64,000 nt of DNA from Limnephilus marmoratus. Lineage: Eukaryota > Arthropoda > Insecta > Trichoptera > Limnephilidae. The translations under genes were made by a program, and so were the position numbers. The notes beneath the pieces are model-generated. The model made no database searches. It was given only the letters and a program-made list of their open reading frames with translations, and was not told where the DNA came from. The stretch covers positions 53,295,058-53,359,057 of the forward strand of contig OU862919.1 in NCBI GenBank assembly GCA_917880885.1. The letters run 5' to 3'. This document shows positions 21,555-33,260 of this stretch, piece by piece. The first letter of the stretch is position 1, and the number at the start of each line of letters is the position of its first letter.

Positions 21555-22272
21555 GCGTACTTTACGTTTACTTTTTTAAGGCAATTTCGTTTCTATCATG
21601 ATTAATGATGGAAATAAAACGAACTTAGACTGCCTTATTTGTACCGTACATACGAGCGTGTAATTTCTGCACTTGCTTTTAGCTTTTTATCGTGCGAAAT
21701 TATTTCCAGAAAGCTTTTTCCATTTTCCGTATTGTATAAAGAAAACGAAGCCTTCAAAGCATGTGTGCAATTAAATCATGTCCACGACTGATCCTAGTTT
21801 TTTCAGTGTTTGTCTTGTTTCAGGAGAAAATAAAATGCTTTAGAGAAATTTCTAGCGGAAACAAAGCACATAATTATTATTTATTATAGTATTGCTGTAA
21901 TCAGTGCTTGCTTTCGTAATGTTTATTTTTTAAGCTCGCTTACTGAAACGCTTAATTAGATACCCGCATTACTTGGTTAGGACCGCAGCAGAATTGAACG
22001 TTATGTACTATGCAGCCTTATTAATGTGGTATAAAATATATATAATAATAAATGAGCAACATGAGCATAAACTTACTAACATAAAATAGTTCATGGAAAT
22101 ATATAAATTGTTTATATAGCCAAAGGGGGTTGTTTATCTCTTGCATGAGCTGTTAATGATAATAATTTCTCGTCGAATTTCGGAATATGTCCATGGTATT
22201 TAAAATGTCCGATACTTTTGTTCTTTTTGAAGATGTCGTAAAAAAACCAGATTAGAAACATTTTGTAGGTAC

Positions 22273-22330
22273 ATTAATATCCTACTAATATTATAAAGGC
22301 AAAAGTTGTATGGATGTATTTTTTTTAAAA
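22273..22330 (+). repeat. Possible Helitron-type 5' start
   Basis: Contains TCCTACTAATATTATAAAGG and then GTTGTATGGATGTA, a phrase common at the start of insect Helitron-type repeats. No matching 3' end is evident downstream. Confidence 0.3.
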
Positions 22331-23535
22331 ACAATTAAAAATAAAATTAACAAACGAAGTCAATCGAAAAAAAATTATAAAATGACATCATAGTATAATT
22401 GCTTCACTAAAACTAACGAAAAATGTCACATAGTAATCATATTGAATTACGCTAATGTAGTATGTAATTGACCGTTTTAAGAACAAAAACACGAATTATG
22501 AAGAGACTAAAAAATCTTACACCGTAAATTTTGAAAAAAAAAAACAAATCGTTGCCAGATTGTTTAAACGGAGTTAATGTTTTTTTATTGGTACGATTTC
22601 GGAACACAGCTTGTTGCACATTGTACAGTCTTTATTAAACGTGTAATTAAAACACCCTTTAACGGTAACGAAGTGTGGTTTTTATTAGTAAAGCTAAAAG
22701 TATACATAAATATATCCTAATATACCTATGTAACCAGATATTTCGTTTCTTCGTTTTTCAGGCATATCAGCATTATCATGGTCAAGTAAAACGCCATTTG
22801 ACGCCGAAGATTGACAAATTAAGCGGATAATTTATTTTATGGTACCAATTCAGTCATATTGTAATACTTTAAATACATTATTCTCAGCAGTGAAGAGTTC
22901 ACAATTATTGGCATAATTTACTGCTTTATTATTATTCTAGCGAAAACCCTTTAAAAATCTCGGGATTATAATTGTAAGATTGGAAGTTTAAAGTATTTAA
23001 AAAATATTTGCTTCAAGATATTTCTCAACAAAAAATTATTGGACACGATCAGAAATTTACCATTCGAATGAACACCATTTATAGTAAACATAAAAAAATA
23101 ATTATTCAGATTTAGATCTGCCAAAGATCGGTCAAAAATGTGAAAATAATAAACCGTTCCAATAGTGTGGAATAAAATTATTAAAATAAAATAATATTTT
23201 TTCTGCCTTTATAGAATGTCGGATGTGATTCAATGCTTATAAGTTACAATTTTTGAAAAATAAAATTCGTTGAACTTGAATAATTTTACGCACGTATTTT
23301 TTTTTTTTTTTTTTTTAAGTTTCTTTATTCATTGAAAATTTTTTTTAACAAAAGTTGGGGATATTTCGACCACCATGCTAGGCACATGCCCGTGTTGTGG
23401 TGGCCGATGCATGATTTGATGCAAACTTAAAATACGCATTATGCACCGACAACCAAAATTAGTATTTTTACTAACATGTTTTTCTTTTCTTATTTCCTGT
23501 TAATTTTCTCACAAAAACTAAATATATTATCACTT
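22331..23535. other. AT-rich stretch, nothing recognised
   Basis: No frame, repeat or structured RNA supported. A T-run is present at about 23300-23320. Confidence 0.4.
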
Positions 23536-23539
23536 TTTT

Positions 23540-23755
23540 AATGTGACTACCGCACAAGAGTTCCAAATGCTCCCAATCGCCTGGAGCCAGTGAGATTATG
23601 GCATCCCCAATTGGGTTATGTTGTGAGGCTAAAAGTGGCGGGAGGGGAAGGAGATGGAAAGAGGAAGGTGGGAGAGTACCTGGATATTCATATCCGGTCA
23701 TCAAAGCCATTTCAAGCAATTCTGAATGATGGTCCTATTCTGAGAGTATCTTCCG
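23540..23755 (+). repeat. Family C repeat
   Basis: Well-kept copy: CTGGAGCCAGTGAGATTATG, CCCAATTGGGTTATGTTGTG, GGGGAAGGAGATGGAAAGAG, then GCCATTTCAAGCAATTCTGA and a terminal CTGAGAGTATCTTCC. It encodes nothing. Confidence 0.7.
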
Positions 23756-24001
23756 CTCGTAACTAATATATTTTATCAATGTCAAGTATTTATAATATCA
23801 GTATGTAACACATTTCCTCTGCCTAATTTTAGCCTATCCTTTAATACTCGCTCACAAACGCTTCGTAATTTGATGCAAAATCGCTCTGAACAAAGGGAAA
23901 ATCAAATCGGCAGATTACTGGATGATTTGTCATGATATTGGCAGGTTCGAATTTAACCAAACTTTGATAATTTTGCGGTAATAATTAGTTTTGCTTAGAG
24001 C

Positions 24002-24313
24002 AGAGGTTCCCAACTGGTGGTCCGAGGACCGTAGGTGGTCTGCGAAATCTAAAATGTGATCCACGAAACATTTATTCATTTACTACAAAAACCGGAACGA
24101 AAGGTATCCAAAAGCTGATTCCTAATCGATTTGGTATTAATGATGGAGAGGTAGCTGAAGAAGACGAGCAGAATGAATTGCAAAATTATGGTAACAGCAA
24201 GGACGCATTTAATTACGCGATTAACCGTTTTACATTATTGTACCTTGTTGTCCCTGTGAGAACAAATAAATGTAATAGTGGTCCCTGGTCAAAAAAAGGT
24301 TGGGAACCTTGAC
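24002..24313. mobile_element. hAT-like MITE
   Basis: About 312 bp with inverted ends: CAGAGGTTCCCAACTGGTGG on the left, and on the right the reverse complement starting CAAGGTTCCCAACC. Ends of this kind (CAGNGGTTCCCAA) are typical of hAT non-autonomous elements. A clean 8-bp duplication is not visible. Interior AT-rich, no protein. Confidence 0.6.
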
Positions 24314-25565
24314 CAGCAAATGCAATTTGTGACCAAAATGAACCTTCTAATCCAAGAACTTTAGGCCGTTTTAGATAAGAGATGATAGTGTTTTCAATAT
24401 CCCAAACAATATTTCAATATAAAACGAGCTCAGTGAGTTGAGTGAAAAAGTTCCAAATGTGTACAACGGTGTTTGGAAAAATATCCTTAGTATTCTATTT
24501 AGCTTACTAGACACCTCGTATTATTCATTTTGACGCACCCTGTAGTATCCAGCGGTAATATTTTCATCGAATTATTTTAAAACCGAAGTTTTGGATAACG
24601 GATGGGACACGTAATAACTTCACTACAAAACTAATTGAAAATACTCTCACGTCTTCGCCAAGAAAATAGCAAGAGGCATCTTCCCTATCTGAGGACAAAA
24701 TTGTGTTTTCAGTGCTGCAAAATCTAAAAGATATATTTTTTCATTTCCCATGAGCACTCCGTGGGAAGATGTGATGAATAATTTATTAATTTTTCAAATA
24801 CTTAAATTTAATAAAGAAATATTTTTTAAGTAACGAATCATAGAGTACGTTGCATATTTACATATATTCACCATTGCAGTTAAATAACATTTAAGGGGCT
24901 TTAAATTGCGACAGTAAAATTGAGTTTGCAGATCATTTATTGAAAAATGATCGTACTTCTGATAAAAACTTAGAACTAAAAATAAGTTATAAGGCAACGA
25001 AGATTAATAATTTTGAAATTTAAGAAATAAGAAAAATGTTAATACAAAGTAATAATTAAAAAGCAACAAATTTTTATAAAATTTAATTAAATGAAGACAA
25101 TATTAGCGAAACTCAATCGAAAATCTGGAGACAGAAAAATCAGAAAAGATATTAATATTGTTCACAAAACATGTAGATTGTGTACCTAAATGTAAATAAA
25201 GTAATGTAAACTAAGTTATTTGTCTTTTTAATAAATAAAAACATATTATTACTTTATAAACGGGTAAATTTTTCAAAATATACAACACTTGACCTCGAAC
25301 AAAAGAAATGCACTCTATAAATATTTTCATACAATATTTTTCAAACGACAAAGAAGGGCAAACAAGAACTTTGCAAGCGACGTTTCTCAAGCAGTTTCTC
25401 AAAATATTTAATTGACCGATCTCTGGCGGAACAGAATTTAATTTTTCTCTAAGGCCGAGTTCTCTTGAAGACTTTTTTTATGAGTCGATAACATACTTTT
25501 ATTGCTTCTCTTTGCGGAATAGTCATCTTTGTTTATTATTACGTGAGCATATCGATTCCGAAAAT
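24314..25565. other. AT-rich stretch, nothing recognised
   Basis: Minus-strand frames of 63-67 codons only. No repeats shared with the rest of the window. Confidence 0.4.
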
Positions 25566-25569
25566 CACA

Positions 25570-25663
25570 ACTGCCCTGATGATGGACACTGCAACGTCTG
25601 CAAGTCCAAAACGTTGACTAAAGAAGGACGTAGCGCAACACGGCATAACACCCCAAAAACAAA
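25570..25663 (-). mobile_element. Family F element, one end only
   Basis: The block from CCCTGATGATGGACACTGCA to GTAGCGCAACACGGCATAAC then ACCCC is the reverse complement of the left end of the 38.6-kb family F element. The other end is missing. Confidence 0.6.
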
Positions 25664-25805
25664 TAACACAAATTAACTACGGATTTCAAATTTCAAAATG
25701 CTGATATAAGTATATACTATGTTTAGTTTACAGAAATAAATTCATCTCTGGAAGTCATGTTTATTGTTAGTTTATCGCAGACGTTGTCGAATCATCTTAT
25801 AAAAA

Positions 25806-26543
25806 TCTCGTGTCACGGTGTTTGTGGTCGCACTACTACGAAACGGCTTGACCGATTTTTATGAAATTTTTTATGAATATTTGGTAGGCATGAAAATAGG
25901 TTTTAATGTATTTTTCATTCCGTAAGGTTATTAGGGTGTCCCTATCCAGAAAAAAAATCTAAAATTTTTGACAATTTTTTTGTTGTTCTTATTTTATTTT
26001 TATTTGGCATCAAATAATACCTTTAACCCCAAATTTTAACCCTCCTACCCCCACCCTCCCATTTTTTAATCGAGATTTCAGTATTTTTGAATGAACAAAT
26101 TTAACCGTCTTTCGTATTTCAAACAGAACGAAATTATTTCTGTCGTTGAATGACAGATGGCGCTACGTCCGCCTCATCGAACTTTCATCCACAATGCGCA
26201 AGACATTTACGAGAAGTTTCACGTCATTTTGATATTTCATTCGGCGTCATGTTCTTGCGTGGGCAAACCATCGAGCTTATTTGTGTTGGATTAAGAAGGA
26301 CTGACAAAAAAAATTGTACACTCAATTGTTCTTCGAAATTCAAATTGATTTTCTTTATTTCATTTTCCTACTTTAGTTGGTATTTTTGTTTTAATCGGCG
26401 GTCCTCTCATTCCTCTCATTCCTCTTTGTGTCAGAGATCCCATTCCCGCACACTTACAATACATTCTTTGTTTTCTATTTAACAACCAAAATATTCACTA
26501 GAAATAGTTTATATGGCAGAATAACGTTTGTCGGGTCAGCTAG
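25806..26543 (+). mobile_element. Non-autonomous Helitron
   Basis: Begins TCTCGTGTCACGG directly after an A and ends CGGGTCAGCTAG directly before a T, the classic A/T insertion context and TC...CTAG termini. Near the 5' end, CGAAACGGCTTGACCGATTT followed by ATGAAATTT is a phrase frequent in insect Helitrons. No Rep/helicase is encoded. The short frame at 26150-26482 is not a recognisable protein. Confidence 0.8.
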
Positions 26544-26544
26544 T

Positions 26545-27305
26545 AGAAATATATAATATTCATTGAAATTTAGTGCGAGCTTATACATAAAAAGAGCCAC
26601 AGAGCAGTGAGTCGCAAATAATTCAAATTTTAAATATTTGTAGTTAAATGAAATTTGTTTGCCTTCAAAGCAGAACATATTTCTGATATGTTGGGTTTAA
26701 TTCAACAACATGATTTGTTGGTAATTAAGTTTCAAATCCCACATTACGGTATTTGAACGAGATAATTATTTTCCTTATTTGAGTCAGATAAATGTTTTTG
26801 GTAGAAATTAAAGGAATTTATTCGGTTTTATTACACGTTTTAGACTTTTATGTGCGGTGTAACTTAATAATTAATCGGTTAAATAAATATGACTGTCCCC
26901 AACAAAAGTTTTCCTCATATTCAACATAATAAGTCCAACGTCCTTTCTGGTTGAGTGAAAATATTGGTCTGTAAAAACTGTTACCTATAGTTCTTCATTT
27001 GGAGATATCATTTTTATAGTAAAAATCCCAGAAAACAATAAAACACATTATTTTATATTTATTTGTGGTTAATAATGTGTACGTTAACCACATTTGCGTC
27101 GTATATTCTTCTCCGTAGGACGTAGGACCCATTGTATTTTATTTACGACTCTGTGCTGATGGCAATTCCGAATTTTCAGATAAAACTTTTTGTTTTTAGG
27201 GCCTTCTCCAGGAGATAAAATGTAAGCTTTAAATATTCTAGCGGAAATTTTGTAATCAAATCCTATATTCCTTCATTAACGAAATATTCTGTTAATCTTC
27301 TATAC
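26545..27305. other. AT-rich spacer
   Basis: Nothing supported beyond short open frames. Confidence 0.35.
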
Positions 27306-27308
27306 CTG

Positions 27309-27720
27309 CTTTCTGGATCTAAGCAAGGCGTTTGACAGTGTATGTCTTAATAAACTGTGGAAAAAACTAAGGAAAATAGCAGTTTTGGAAGATGTAATCG
27401 CGATTCTTTCAGTTTGGCACACGCAACAAGAAAATATGGTGACATGGTCTGGGGAGCTTTCTAACCCATTCTATCTGAAAAGTGGCGTAAGGCAAGGAGA
27501 AAGCATGTCTCCGGTTCTGTTCAATCTATTCAAGACTTAATGCCACGAAAATAGGTTGCCGTACATATGGAGTGTGTGTAAATAACATTAATTGCGCATA
27601 TATATGTGGTTCTTCTTGCACCGTCACTAAGCGCATTAGAGAAATTTGTGAAGACTTTGCAAAAAATCGTAACCTTTTATGTAATAAATTTAAAAATATA
27701 TATATATATTAATGCACAGT
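27309..27720 (+). pseudogene. Decayed LINE reverse-transcriptase fragment
   Basis: The frame from about 27310 reads CFLDLSKAFDSV (RT motif A), then a W..Q...V.W.G pattern and SGVRQGESMSPVLFNLF (RT motif B), followed by a stop. A shifted frame then gives a piece like ICEDFAKNRNLLCN. The order and spacing match a LINE reverse transcriptase, but the motif C box (xADD) is lost and frameshifts are present. It belongs to a family different from the two LINEs at 39-45 kb. Confidence 0.7.
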
Positions 27721-27784
27721 TTTGGGGTAGGTCGGGAAAAACCTCACTTTCGATTTGAGGGGAAAAGCGACCACTCTGCCCCTC

Positions 27785-27788
27785 GGGT
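27785..27788. repeat. 4-bp target duplication GGGT, left
   Basis: GGGT here and at 29242-29245 flank the inverted-LTR unit exactly. Confidence 0.75.
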
Positions 27789-28433
27789 TGCAGCAGTTTG
27801 GGCAAGTACTGGCCTGATTTAGACGGAGTTTCTAGCCACGCGGGTACCGGATGAATTTGACAGCCGTAAATGTACAGGCGCCGGTAGAGGGCGAATCGAG
27901 ATGAAGTTTCGATACGTTCGTCAGTTGGTTCTGGGGAGTTTCATGGTGTGGACAGCTGAACTTCAAGCCGCCAAAGGTCATGGCCAATACACGCGTGAGC
28001 GAATTAATATTTAATAATGAATCATCACGAGATATTTAGCTTAACTTTGGTATTTTATTATCCTTAGCATTTAATTTAAATCCTTATAAATATGTTCGGT
28101 TATCCGTACAGGCGCCCTTCAGGATTTACAAATATTATTCTTCCTTTTATTGAGACCCACATGTTCCGAGGTAATAGTTTCACATTAATTTGACTTACCT
28201 ATGGTAATCAACCACCCCTGGTAGATTTAAATCAATTTAATCATGCTCTACCCTTAATTGTTTGAAAGTATTTAAATAAATGTTGCATCTTTGTTACTGG
28301 TATAATCCGTCTTTTCTTACACTAATCTACCCACATGTCTGCACTTGTTTTTATTTTGAATACAGAGAAATATTGAGAGTATTTGGATGGCGGTGATAAG
28401 TAAAGATAGATATTAGGTAAATATTACGTTACA
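27789..28433 (+). repeat. Left LTR-like arm
   Basis: 645 bp, TGCAGC...GTTACA. The outer end is taken as the U3 side because the primer-site-like sequence lies at the inner end of the partner arm. Confidence 0.8.
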
Positions 28434-28575
28434 ATATAACCTAACTCTATGCAGGTGTTCAACAAGCCGCCGTTGACCACAACACACATGACGAACAACA
28501 AATCATCACAAGATAATACAAATGAAAGAACAATAAAATACACGAGCACATGTCCGAGACGCCACATTAAGTTCT

Positions 28576-28593
28576 TTTATAACGTTGGGCCCA
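28576..28593 (-). promoter_or_regulatory. Primer-site-like sequence in the core
   Basis: The minus strand reads TGGGCCCAACGTTATAAA three bases after the inner end of the right arm. The insect tRNA-Lys-type site is TGGCGCCCAACGTG. One missing base and several later mismatches make this tentative. Confidence 0.4.
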
Positions 28594-28596
28594 GAT

Positions 28597-29241
28597 TGTA
28601 ACGTAATATTTACCTAATATCTATCTTTACTTATCACCGCCATCCAAATACTCTCAATATTTCTCTGTATTCAAAATAAAAACAAGTGCAGACATGTGGG
28701 TAGATTAGTGTAAGAAAAGACGGATTATACCAGTAACAAAGATGCAACATTTATTTAAATACTTTCAAACAATTAAGGGTAGAGCATGATTAAATTGATT
28801 TAAATCTACCAGGGGTGGTTGATTACCATAGGTAAGTCAAATTAATGTGAAACTATTACCTCGGAACATGTGGGTCTCAATAAAAGGAAGAATAATATTT
28901 GTAAATCCTGAAGGGCGCCTGTACGGATAACCGAACATATTTATAAGGATTTAAATTAAATGCTAAGGATAATAAAATGCCAAAGTTAAGCTAAATATCT
29001 CGTGATGATTCATTATTAAATATTAATTCGCTCACGCGTGTATTGGCCATGACCTTTGGCGGCTTGAAGTTCAGCTGTCCACACCATGAAACTCCCCAGA
29101 ACCAACTGACGAACGTATCGAAACTTCATCTCGATTCGCCCTCTACCGGCGCCTGTACATTTACGGCTGTCAAATTCATCCGGTACCCGCGTGGCTAGAA
29201 ACTCCGTCTAAATCAGGCCAGTACTTGCCCAAACTGCTGCA
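28597..29241 (-). repeat. Right LTR-like arm (inverted)
   Basis: Reverse complement of the left arm, 645 bp. Confidence 0.8.
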
Positions 29242-29400
29242 GGGTGGGTGAAACGACAAGGGTCACTTTGGCTCGCGGCCGTTTGGTAAGGGTCAAAGCT
29301 CACTTTCGATTTGAGGGGAAAAGCGACCACTCTGCCCCTCGGGTGGGTGAAACCTCACGGGTCACTTTGGCTTGCGAAAATTTGGTAAAATTTGGCAAGC
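29242..29400. repeat. Target repeat containing a paralogous empty site
   Basis: GGGTGGGTGAAAC directly right of the inverted-LTR unit, and the phrase ACTCTGCCCCTCGGGTGGGT at about 29331, show that the target was locally repeated. The second copy has a single GGGT where the first is split by the insertion. Related wording (ACCACTCTGCCCCTCG) recurs at 32.81 kb. Confidence 0.7.
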
Positions 29401-30350
29401 CAAATTGATCTCTAAGCTCATCCGATTTCAAAGGCCCCACGGTTCACTCTTCTTCGAAGCGAATTCATTGTATCTATCTCTTTTCAAATGCCTGCAAAAG
29501 TTGAGAAAGATGTAGCGAAAATCTCCCATACAAAACTGATTTCGCTAGGTACGCAGATTTTAAATGTCATCTTTCATTTTTCGTTTTCCCACCGGCCGAC
29601 TGGCATACGCGATTTTGTCGAAAATATCACGCTTGGAAGCCAAAATTTAGTGAAATTCCGTCAACAAGAGTTTTTCAAAGGTCAATTGACCGTCATAATT
29701 ATCACTTTTCTCAAAAACATCGTTGTAATATTCATTGGAAAACTGACATGTGCAAAAAAACAACATAAAAGTCGAGTATTGAAACTAATATTTAAAAAAA
29801 ATGTATACTTTTAACGGAGCCACCTATCGGCAGAGTCGAGAAGCAAAGCTTTTCGTTAGAAAAAATCAAATTTCTATTAAAAAATTCAAATTAGAACGTT
29901 CGAAATTGGAGTAAGATAATTATGCATCGTGTAGGCAGAATTCCATGGGCAGTTTCATTCTTTATTGTCGTTTTGAGGGTGATTAAAAAGAGACCGCTCG
30001 AAAAATTATTAATTTTTTTTTCTTTATTATTTCTGACTTTTGATTTTTTTTTTTTGTTTCAGAAAATCGATTCGGACAGTCGCATTAAGATTTGGGAAGA
30101 GCAGATTCATATCTGAAATGAAGATGTGAATAATTTTTTAGTTTTTCAAACATTTCTCATAAAAAAATATACATTTATTAATAAAAGAGCATGTGTGTCA
30201 ATGAATTCAAAAGATTGATACATAAAAAATGTCAATTAAAAAAAAAAAGGGTTTAAAAAATATTTTTTTTAAAACGCAGAGTTAATTTAAATTTTTTTAA
30301 ATTGTTTTTAAAAATAACTTCAATCCTGAACTACCTGCGATTTAGGAAAT
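29401..30350. other. Unassigned spacer
   Basis: Contains a 108-codon plus-strand frame (29488-29814) with no recognisable domain. The rest is AT-rich. Confidence 0.35.
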
Positions 30351-30364
30351 TTACTCGAAGCCCG

Positions 30365-30550
30365 CTGATTGGCTGGAACGTGATTGGCTGGGAACTCCAA
30401 CCAATCAAAACGATATTAGGGGTGCCATATTTCTAGAGGCCCCTGATTGGCTGACGGTATTTGGGCGTGGCGACGGCCATTATTAAATGTTTTATTTTTC
30501 ATTTTTATTGGCTGAGCGTATTTGGGCGTGACGACGGCCATTATTAAATG
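30365..30550. promoter_or_regulatory. Cluster of CCAAT-type motifs
   Basis: ATTGGCTG or its complement occurs five times in about 150 bp (near 30369, 30382, 30400, 30447, 30508). Part of the block is a 62-bp-spaced duplication with TATTTGGGCG and ACGGCCATTATTAAATG. It could be promoter-like or just part of an unrecognised repeat. No gene start follows. Confidence 0.3.
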
Positions 30551-30734
30551 ATTTTTTTTTGTATTTAAGCTTGATGACGTTATATTGGTTGGATTACTGA
30601 TTTGACGATGGCTTTTGCTTGAATTCAGGATTCATATTATTATTTTTTTAATGCGCTAAAATTCAGTTTCAAGAAATTTTTTTTCGTAAATAATAAAAAA
30701 AAAATATAGCGCAATTTTTGTGAAATATAAACAT

Positions 30735-32640
30735 AGGAATTCTGTACTACGTTCTGGCATCATGAAATTATGCATGGCTAACCGTTCATCCTATTGCGAT
30801 GAAACTTTTAGGATTTGATGTGAGCATGCCTGCAATGGTGTATTTATGCTTCAGCTTGGCAGGTTTCTGCTGCTAGGCCCTGCGGGCGGCTTTATTTAAA
30901 ATTATGCTTAAACGCTAAGCTTTGCCAAACCATTCATCCGATTGCGATGAAACTTTAAGGATTTGATGTGTGCATGCCTGCAATGGTGTTTTTACACTTC
31001 AGCTTGGCAGGTTTCTGCTGCTAGGCCCTGTGGGCGGCTTTATATATAATTATGTTTAAAAGCTAAGCTTTGCCAAACCATTCATCCGATTGCGATGAAA
31101 CTTTAAGGATTTGATGTGTGCATGCCTGCAATGGTGTTTTTATACTTCAGCTTGGCAGATTTCAGCTGCTAGGCCCTGCGGGCGGCTTTATATGTAAGTA
31201 TGTTTAAACGCTAAGCTTTGCCAAACCATTCATCCGATTGCGATGAAACTTTAAGGATTTGATGTGTGCATGCCTGCAATGGTGTCTTTATACTTCAGCT
31301 TGGCAGATTTCAGCTGCTAGGCCCTGCGGGCGGCTTTATATGTAAGTATGTTTAAACGCTAAGCTTTGCCAAACCATTCATCCGATTGCGATGAAATTTT
31401 AAGGATTTGATGTGTGCATGCCTGCAATGGTGTTTTTATACTTCAGCTTGGCAGAATTCAGCTGCTAGGCCCTGCGAGCGGCTTTATATGTAAGTATGTT
31501 TAAACGCTAAGCTTTGCCAAACCATTCATCCGATTGCGATGAAACTTTAAGGATTTGATGTGTGCATGCCTGCAATGGTGTTTTTATACTTCAGCTTGGC
31601 AGATTGTAGCTGCTAGGCCCTGCGGGCGGCTTTATATGTAAGTATGTTTAAACGCTAAGCTTTGCCAAACCATTCATCCGATTGCGATGAAACTATGGAA
31701 AGTTAATGTGTGCATGCCTCCAATGATGTATATATACTTCTGTTTGGCAGATTTCTGCTGCTAGGCCCTGCGGGCGGCTTTATGTATAAGTGTGTTTAAC
31801 CGCTAAGCATTAGTAAACCATTCATTCGATTGCGATCAAACTTTGGGGAATTGATGAGTGCCTGCAATGGTGTTAATATACTTTCGCTTGGCAGGTTTTT
31901 GCTACTAGGCCCTGCGGGCGGCTTTATATATAGGCATTTTTAACCGCTTAATGTTGATTAACCATTCGTCCGACTGCGATGTAACTATGGATATTTGATG
32001 TGTGCATTCCTCCGATGGTATCTATATACTTCTGTTTGGCAGGTGTCTGCTGCTAGGCCCCGCGGGCAGCTTTATATATAAGTATGTTTAAACGCTAAGC
32101 TTTGCTAAACCATTCGTCTGATTGCGATGAAACTTTGGGGATTTCATGTGTGCATACCTGCGATGGAGTCTGAATACTTCTGTATGGCACGTTTCTGCTG
32201 CTAGATCCTGCAGGCGGCTTAATATATAAGTTTGTTTAACCGCTAAGCTTTGCTAAACCATTCATTCGATTGCGATGAAACTTTGGGGATTTGATTGCTG
32301 CATCCCTTCGATTCTTTCTGCATAAAATATTGAGCTCGGGCATCATAAAATTACTCATTGCTAAACCGTTCATCCGATTGGGATGAAACTTTTGGGATTA
32401 GAAGTGCACATCCCTTTGATTTGATGTGTGTATGCCCGCGATGGTTTTTGTATACAATAGTAAGCTCTGGCATCATAAGATTATGCATTGCAAAACCGTT
32501 CATCCGATTGCGATGAAATTTTGAGAATTTGATGTGCACATGCCGGCGATGGTTTCTGTGTACAAAAGTGAGCTCTGGCATCATGAAATTATGCATTGCT
32601 AAACCTTTAACCGATTGCGATGAAATTTGATATTAATCCG
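30735..32640. repeat. Tandem satellite array A (148-bp monomer)
   Basis: Anchors of the type CATTCATCCGATTGCGATGA at 30783, 30931, 31079, 31227, 31375, 31523, 31671 and 31819 are exactly 148 bp apart. Further, more divergent units follow to about 32300, then three shorter 108-130-bp variants to about 32640. The central units are nearly identical, with a drift toward the right end. No coding function is seen. Confidence 0.9.
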
Positions 32641-32753
32641 ATTGATATTGATATTTAATTTAACACACACTCCTCCTTGCTTCATCCACGTTCACACGTC
32701 AAATCGCATAATTTTTTAACCCGTTAGTTGCTTCTGCAACGGGCAAAACCTAG
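32641..32753 (+). mobile_element. Helitron 3' end capping array A
   Basis: AACACACACTCCTCC, then the hairpin CCCGTT...AACGGG at 32720-32743, then CTAG at 32750-32753 followed by T. A GC-rich hairpin about 10 bp before CTAG/T is the Helitron 3' signature. The same end occurs at 35991. Confidence 0.75.
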
Positions 32754-32763
32754 TATATATATT

Positions 32764-32874
32764 AATACACAGTTTATCGACCGCTCACTCTTCGACTTTA
32801 CGCGAAAACCGACCACTCTGCCCCTCGCGTTTCTCCCACCTTAAGGTTCACTTTCGCTCAAAGTCACATTCAGC
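32764..32874. repeat. Satellite-associated junction repeat
   Basis: TATATATTAATACACAGTTT and, later, CGACCACTCTGCCCCTCG-like wording match 27.71-27.79 kb. Both places follow a short (TA)n run. Confidence 0.45.
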
Positions 32875-33260
32875 CACCCTCAGTACTTTGATTTTGTGAG
32901 GTCAATTTTTTTCGACAAAATTAGCGCTTTATTCACAGAAAAACTGACGCGAATCAGCGGCGAAAACTAGAACCAATAGTAAAATTATACTCAATTCGGC
33001 CAGGTTACATTTTCCGCCGACAGGTTCGCGTTTCCAAAAAAAAAGATGTCATTTTGGCCATCAGTTTCACCCTCAGTACTTTGATTTTGCGAGGTCAATT
33101 TTTTTCGACAAAATTAGCGCTTTATTCACAGAAAAACTGACGCGAATCAACGGCGAAAACTAGAACCAATAGTAAAATTATACTCAATTCGGCCAAGTTA
33201 CATTTCCCGCCGACAGGTTCGCGTTTCCAAAAAAAAGATGTCATTTTGGCCATCAGTTTC
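32875..33260. repeat. 193-bp direct tandem duplication
   Basis: Two units start CACCCTCAGTACTTTGATTT at 32875 and 33068. They differ at only a few positions (for example TGTGAGG against TGCGAGG). Confidence 0.85.

Larger units (their letters stand above)
27789..29241. mobile_element. Inverted-LTR (palindromic) element
   Basis: Two 645-bp LTR-like arms, 27789-28433 and 28597-29241, are reverse complements with only about one difference noticed (near 28052 against 28979). Each arm starts TGCAGCAGTTTGGGC at its outer end and ends GTTACA at its inner end, so both are TG...CA. A 163-bp core (28434-28596) separates them. On the minus strand the core begins ATCTGGGCCCAACGTT, which resembles a tRNA-Lys-type primer site minus one base. 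The unit is flanked by GGGT on both sides. No protein is encoded. Either an aberrant LTR-element cDNA with two like ends was integrated, or this is a long-TIR DNA transposon with 4-bp duplications (Ginger- or Sola-type). I favour the first. Confidence 0.85.

Noticed and set aside
29488..29814. Host gene of 108 codons
   Set aside because: No domain, splice context or codon bias supports it, and it lies next to satellite-like DNA.
30735..32640. CRISPR-like array
   Set aside because: Whole 148-bp monomers are similar, with no repeat/spacer alternation, and the context is insect nuclear DNA.
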